5,690 bases of DNA, taken from positions 1 through 5,690 of the forward strand of contig CAMOOA010000085.1 in the NCBI GenBank assembly GCA_946621045.1, in the 5' to 3' direction. Positions 5,398 to 5,690 of this stretch are shown piece after piece. The notes beneath the pieces were generated by a model. It was not told where the DNA came from and did no database searches. It was given only the letters and a program-made list of their open reading frames with translations. This DNA is from an uncultured Erysipelotrichaceae bacterium (GTDB lineage: Bacteria; Bacillota_I; Bacilli_A; Erysipelotrichales; Erysipelotrichaceae). Positions within the stretch are counted from its first letter, which is position 1; each line of letters opens with the position of its first letter. The position numbers and the translations under genes are program-made.

Positions 5398-5411
5398 CCG
5401 TACATGCACAT
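5383..5411. promoter_or_regulatory. Candidate operator: perfect 8-bp inverted repeat
   Basis: ATGTGCAT (5383-5390) and ATGCACAT (5404-5411) form a perfect inverted repeat with a 13-bp spacer, centres 21 bp apart (two helical turns). It spans the -35 box of the small-protein promoter in the region shared with the divergent HTH gene, so binding of an HTH dimer there would plausibly block RNA polymerase. Binding by the neighbouring regulator is inference. Confidence 0.5.
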
Positions 5412-5450
5412 ATTATGTTCGTTTAAGTGAATTAAAGCGCATGAATCGCG

Positions 5451-5456
5451 TATAAT
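5451..5456 (+). promoter_or_regulatory. -10 box of the divergent HTH gene
   Basis: TATAAT, 6 of 6, lies 22 nt upstream of the ATG at 5479. TGAATT (5428-5433) 17 nt upstream is a weak -35. The start point near 5463 gives a leader of about 16 nt carrying the GAGGAG ribosome binding site. Confidence 0.55.
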
Positions 5457-5478
5457 TGAAATGTATTTGAGGAGTGTT

Positions 5479-5690
5479 ATGGATCTCAGGGAAATTATCA
5501 GCACGTACAAAAAAAAGACCGGCGCATCGGACGCGGAGATTGCAGAGCGGACCGGTGTGTCACGCTCAACGGTCACCCGCTGGTCCGGAGGAACGGTGAA
5601 GCGCATCTCCGGAGAAACCATGCGGCGGGTCAGCGAAATGGTCGGCTTCAATATTGAGCCGGTCATGAAAGGCATGAATATCAATGTCCG
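5479..5690 (+). CDS. XRE/Cro-type helix-turn-helix transcriptional regulator (N-terminal part, cut by the window edge)
   Basis: Seventy complete codons are visible from the ATG at 5479, with GAGGAG (5469-5474) 4 nt upstream. Residues 2-12 (DLREIISTYKK) look like helix 1, SDAEIAERTGV (17-27) like helix 2, and SRSTVTRWSGG (28-38) like the recognition helix ending in the RWSxG motif of XRE proteins; GETMRRVSEMVGF (45-57) closes the domain. The C-terminal part lies outside the window, so a fused domain (for example a LexA/CI-type S24 peptidase, common in this type) can be neither seen nor excluded. It is divergent from the small-protein gene, with a candidate operator between them, which suggests autoregulation, control of the neighbour, or both. 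A run of eight A residues (5509-5516) encodes Lys11-13. Confidence 0.82.
   Translation, partial: MDLREIISTYKKKTGASDAEIAERTGVSRSTVTRWSGGTVKRISGETMRRVSEMVGFNIEPVMKGMNINV

Noticed and set aside
5406..5421. Possible LexA/DinR box: minus-strand CGAACATAATATGTGC
   Set aside because: The left half matches CGAACATA, but the distance between half-sites is 7 bases rather than the 4 of the Bacillus consensus (CGAAC-N4-GTTCG), and the right half is GTGC, not GTTCG. The 8-bp dyad beside it is a better-supported site.
5394..5684. Minus-strand open frame of 96 codons opposite the HTH gene
   Set aside because: The plus-strand frame has an RBS, a TATAAT box and a coherent HTH domain; the minus-strand frame has no motif and would remove the divergent promoter region.

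Overview
The window looks like chromosomal DNA of a low-to-mid-GC Bacillota bacterium. The Shine-Dalgarno sites (AGGAG/AAAGGAG), TATAAT-type promoters and intrinsic terminators fit, and so does the gene content: a DUF2974/Mbeg1 hydrolase, a stand-alone class I DAHP synthase, and a HAD protein with an MDTEP-type motif. The protein flavour suggests the Erysipelotrichaceae or relatives. That placement is an inference from remembered families, not a database result. I see no phage genes, transposases, CRISPR arrays or RNA genes.

Layout. Everything from position 1 to about 5344 is transcribed leftwards (minus strand). Reading in the direction of transcription, the order is: an 81-aa conserved small protein (5344-5099); a LarC N-terminal-domain protein (about 5054-4290); a uridine-kinase-like P-loop protein starting 1 nt after the larC stop (4288-3668) and ending in a strong terminator; a HAD-fold protein with a Lys/Ala/Pro-rich tail (3608-2634) with a terminator built over its stop codon; a class I DAHP synthase (2538-1498) with a terminator; a DUF2974/Mbeg1-type alpha/beta hydrolase (1387-245); and the first 63 residues of a membrane protein that runs off the left edge. 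At the right edge a divergent plus-strand gene (from 5479) encodes an XRE-type HTH regulator and is cut by the window end.

How the parts relate. Most genes look like separate transcription units, with promoter candidates or terminators between them. The exception is the larC-kinase pair, which is tightly coupled. The DAHP synthase commits PEP and erythrose-4-phosphate to the shikimate pathway, but no other shikimate gene is present. The divergent HTH gene and the small-protein gene share an intergenic region. In it, a perfect 8-bp inverted repeat lies over the -35 box of a good sigma-A promoter for the small-protein gene, which makes it a plausible operator.

Most unusual point. In the HAD protein the catalytic Asp of motif I is Ser and both acidic positions of motif IV are His. 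The fold looks intact, but classical phosphatase chemistry should not work, and an 84-residue basic low-complexity tail is attached. Also notable: the LarC protein is the LarC1 half only, with no LarC2 and no other lar gene, and it seems to be expressed from an extended -10 promoter that would give an almost leaderless mRNA.
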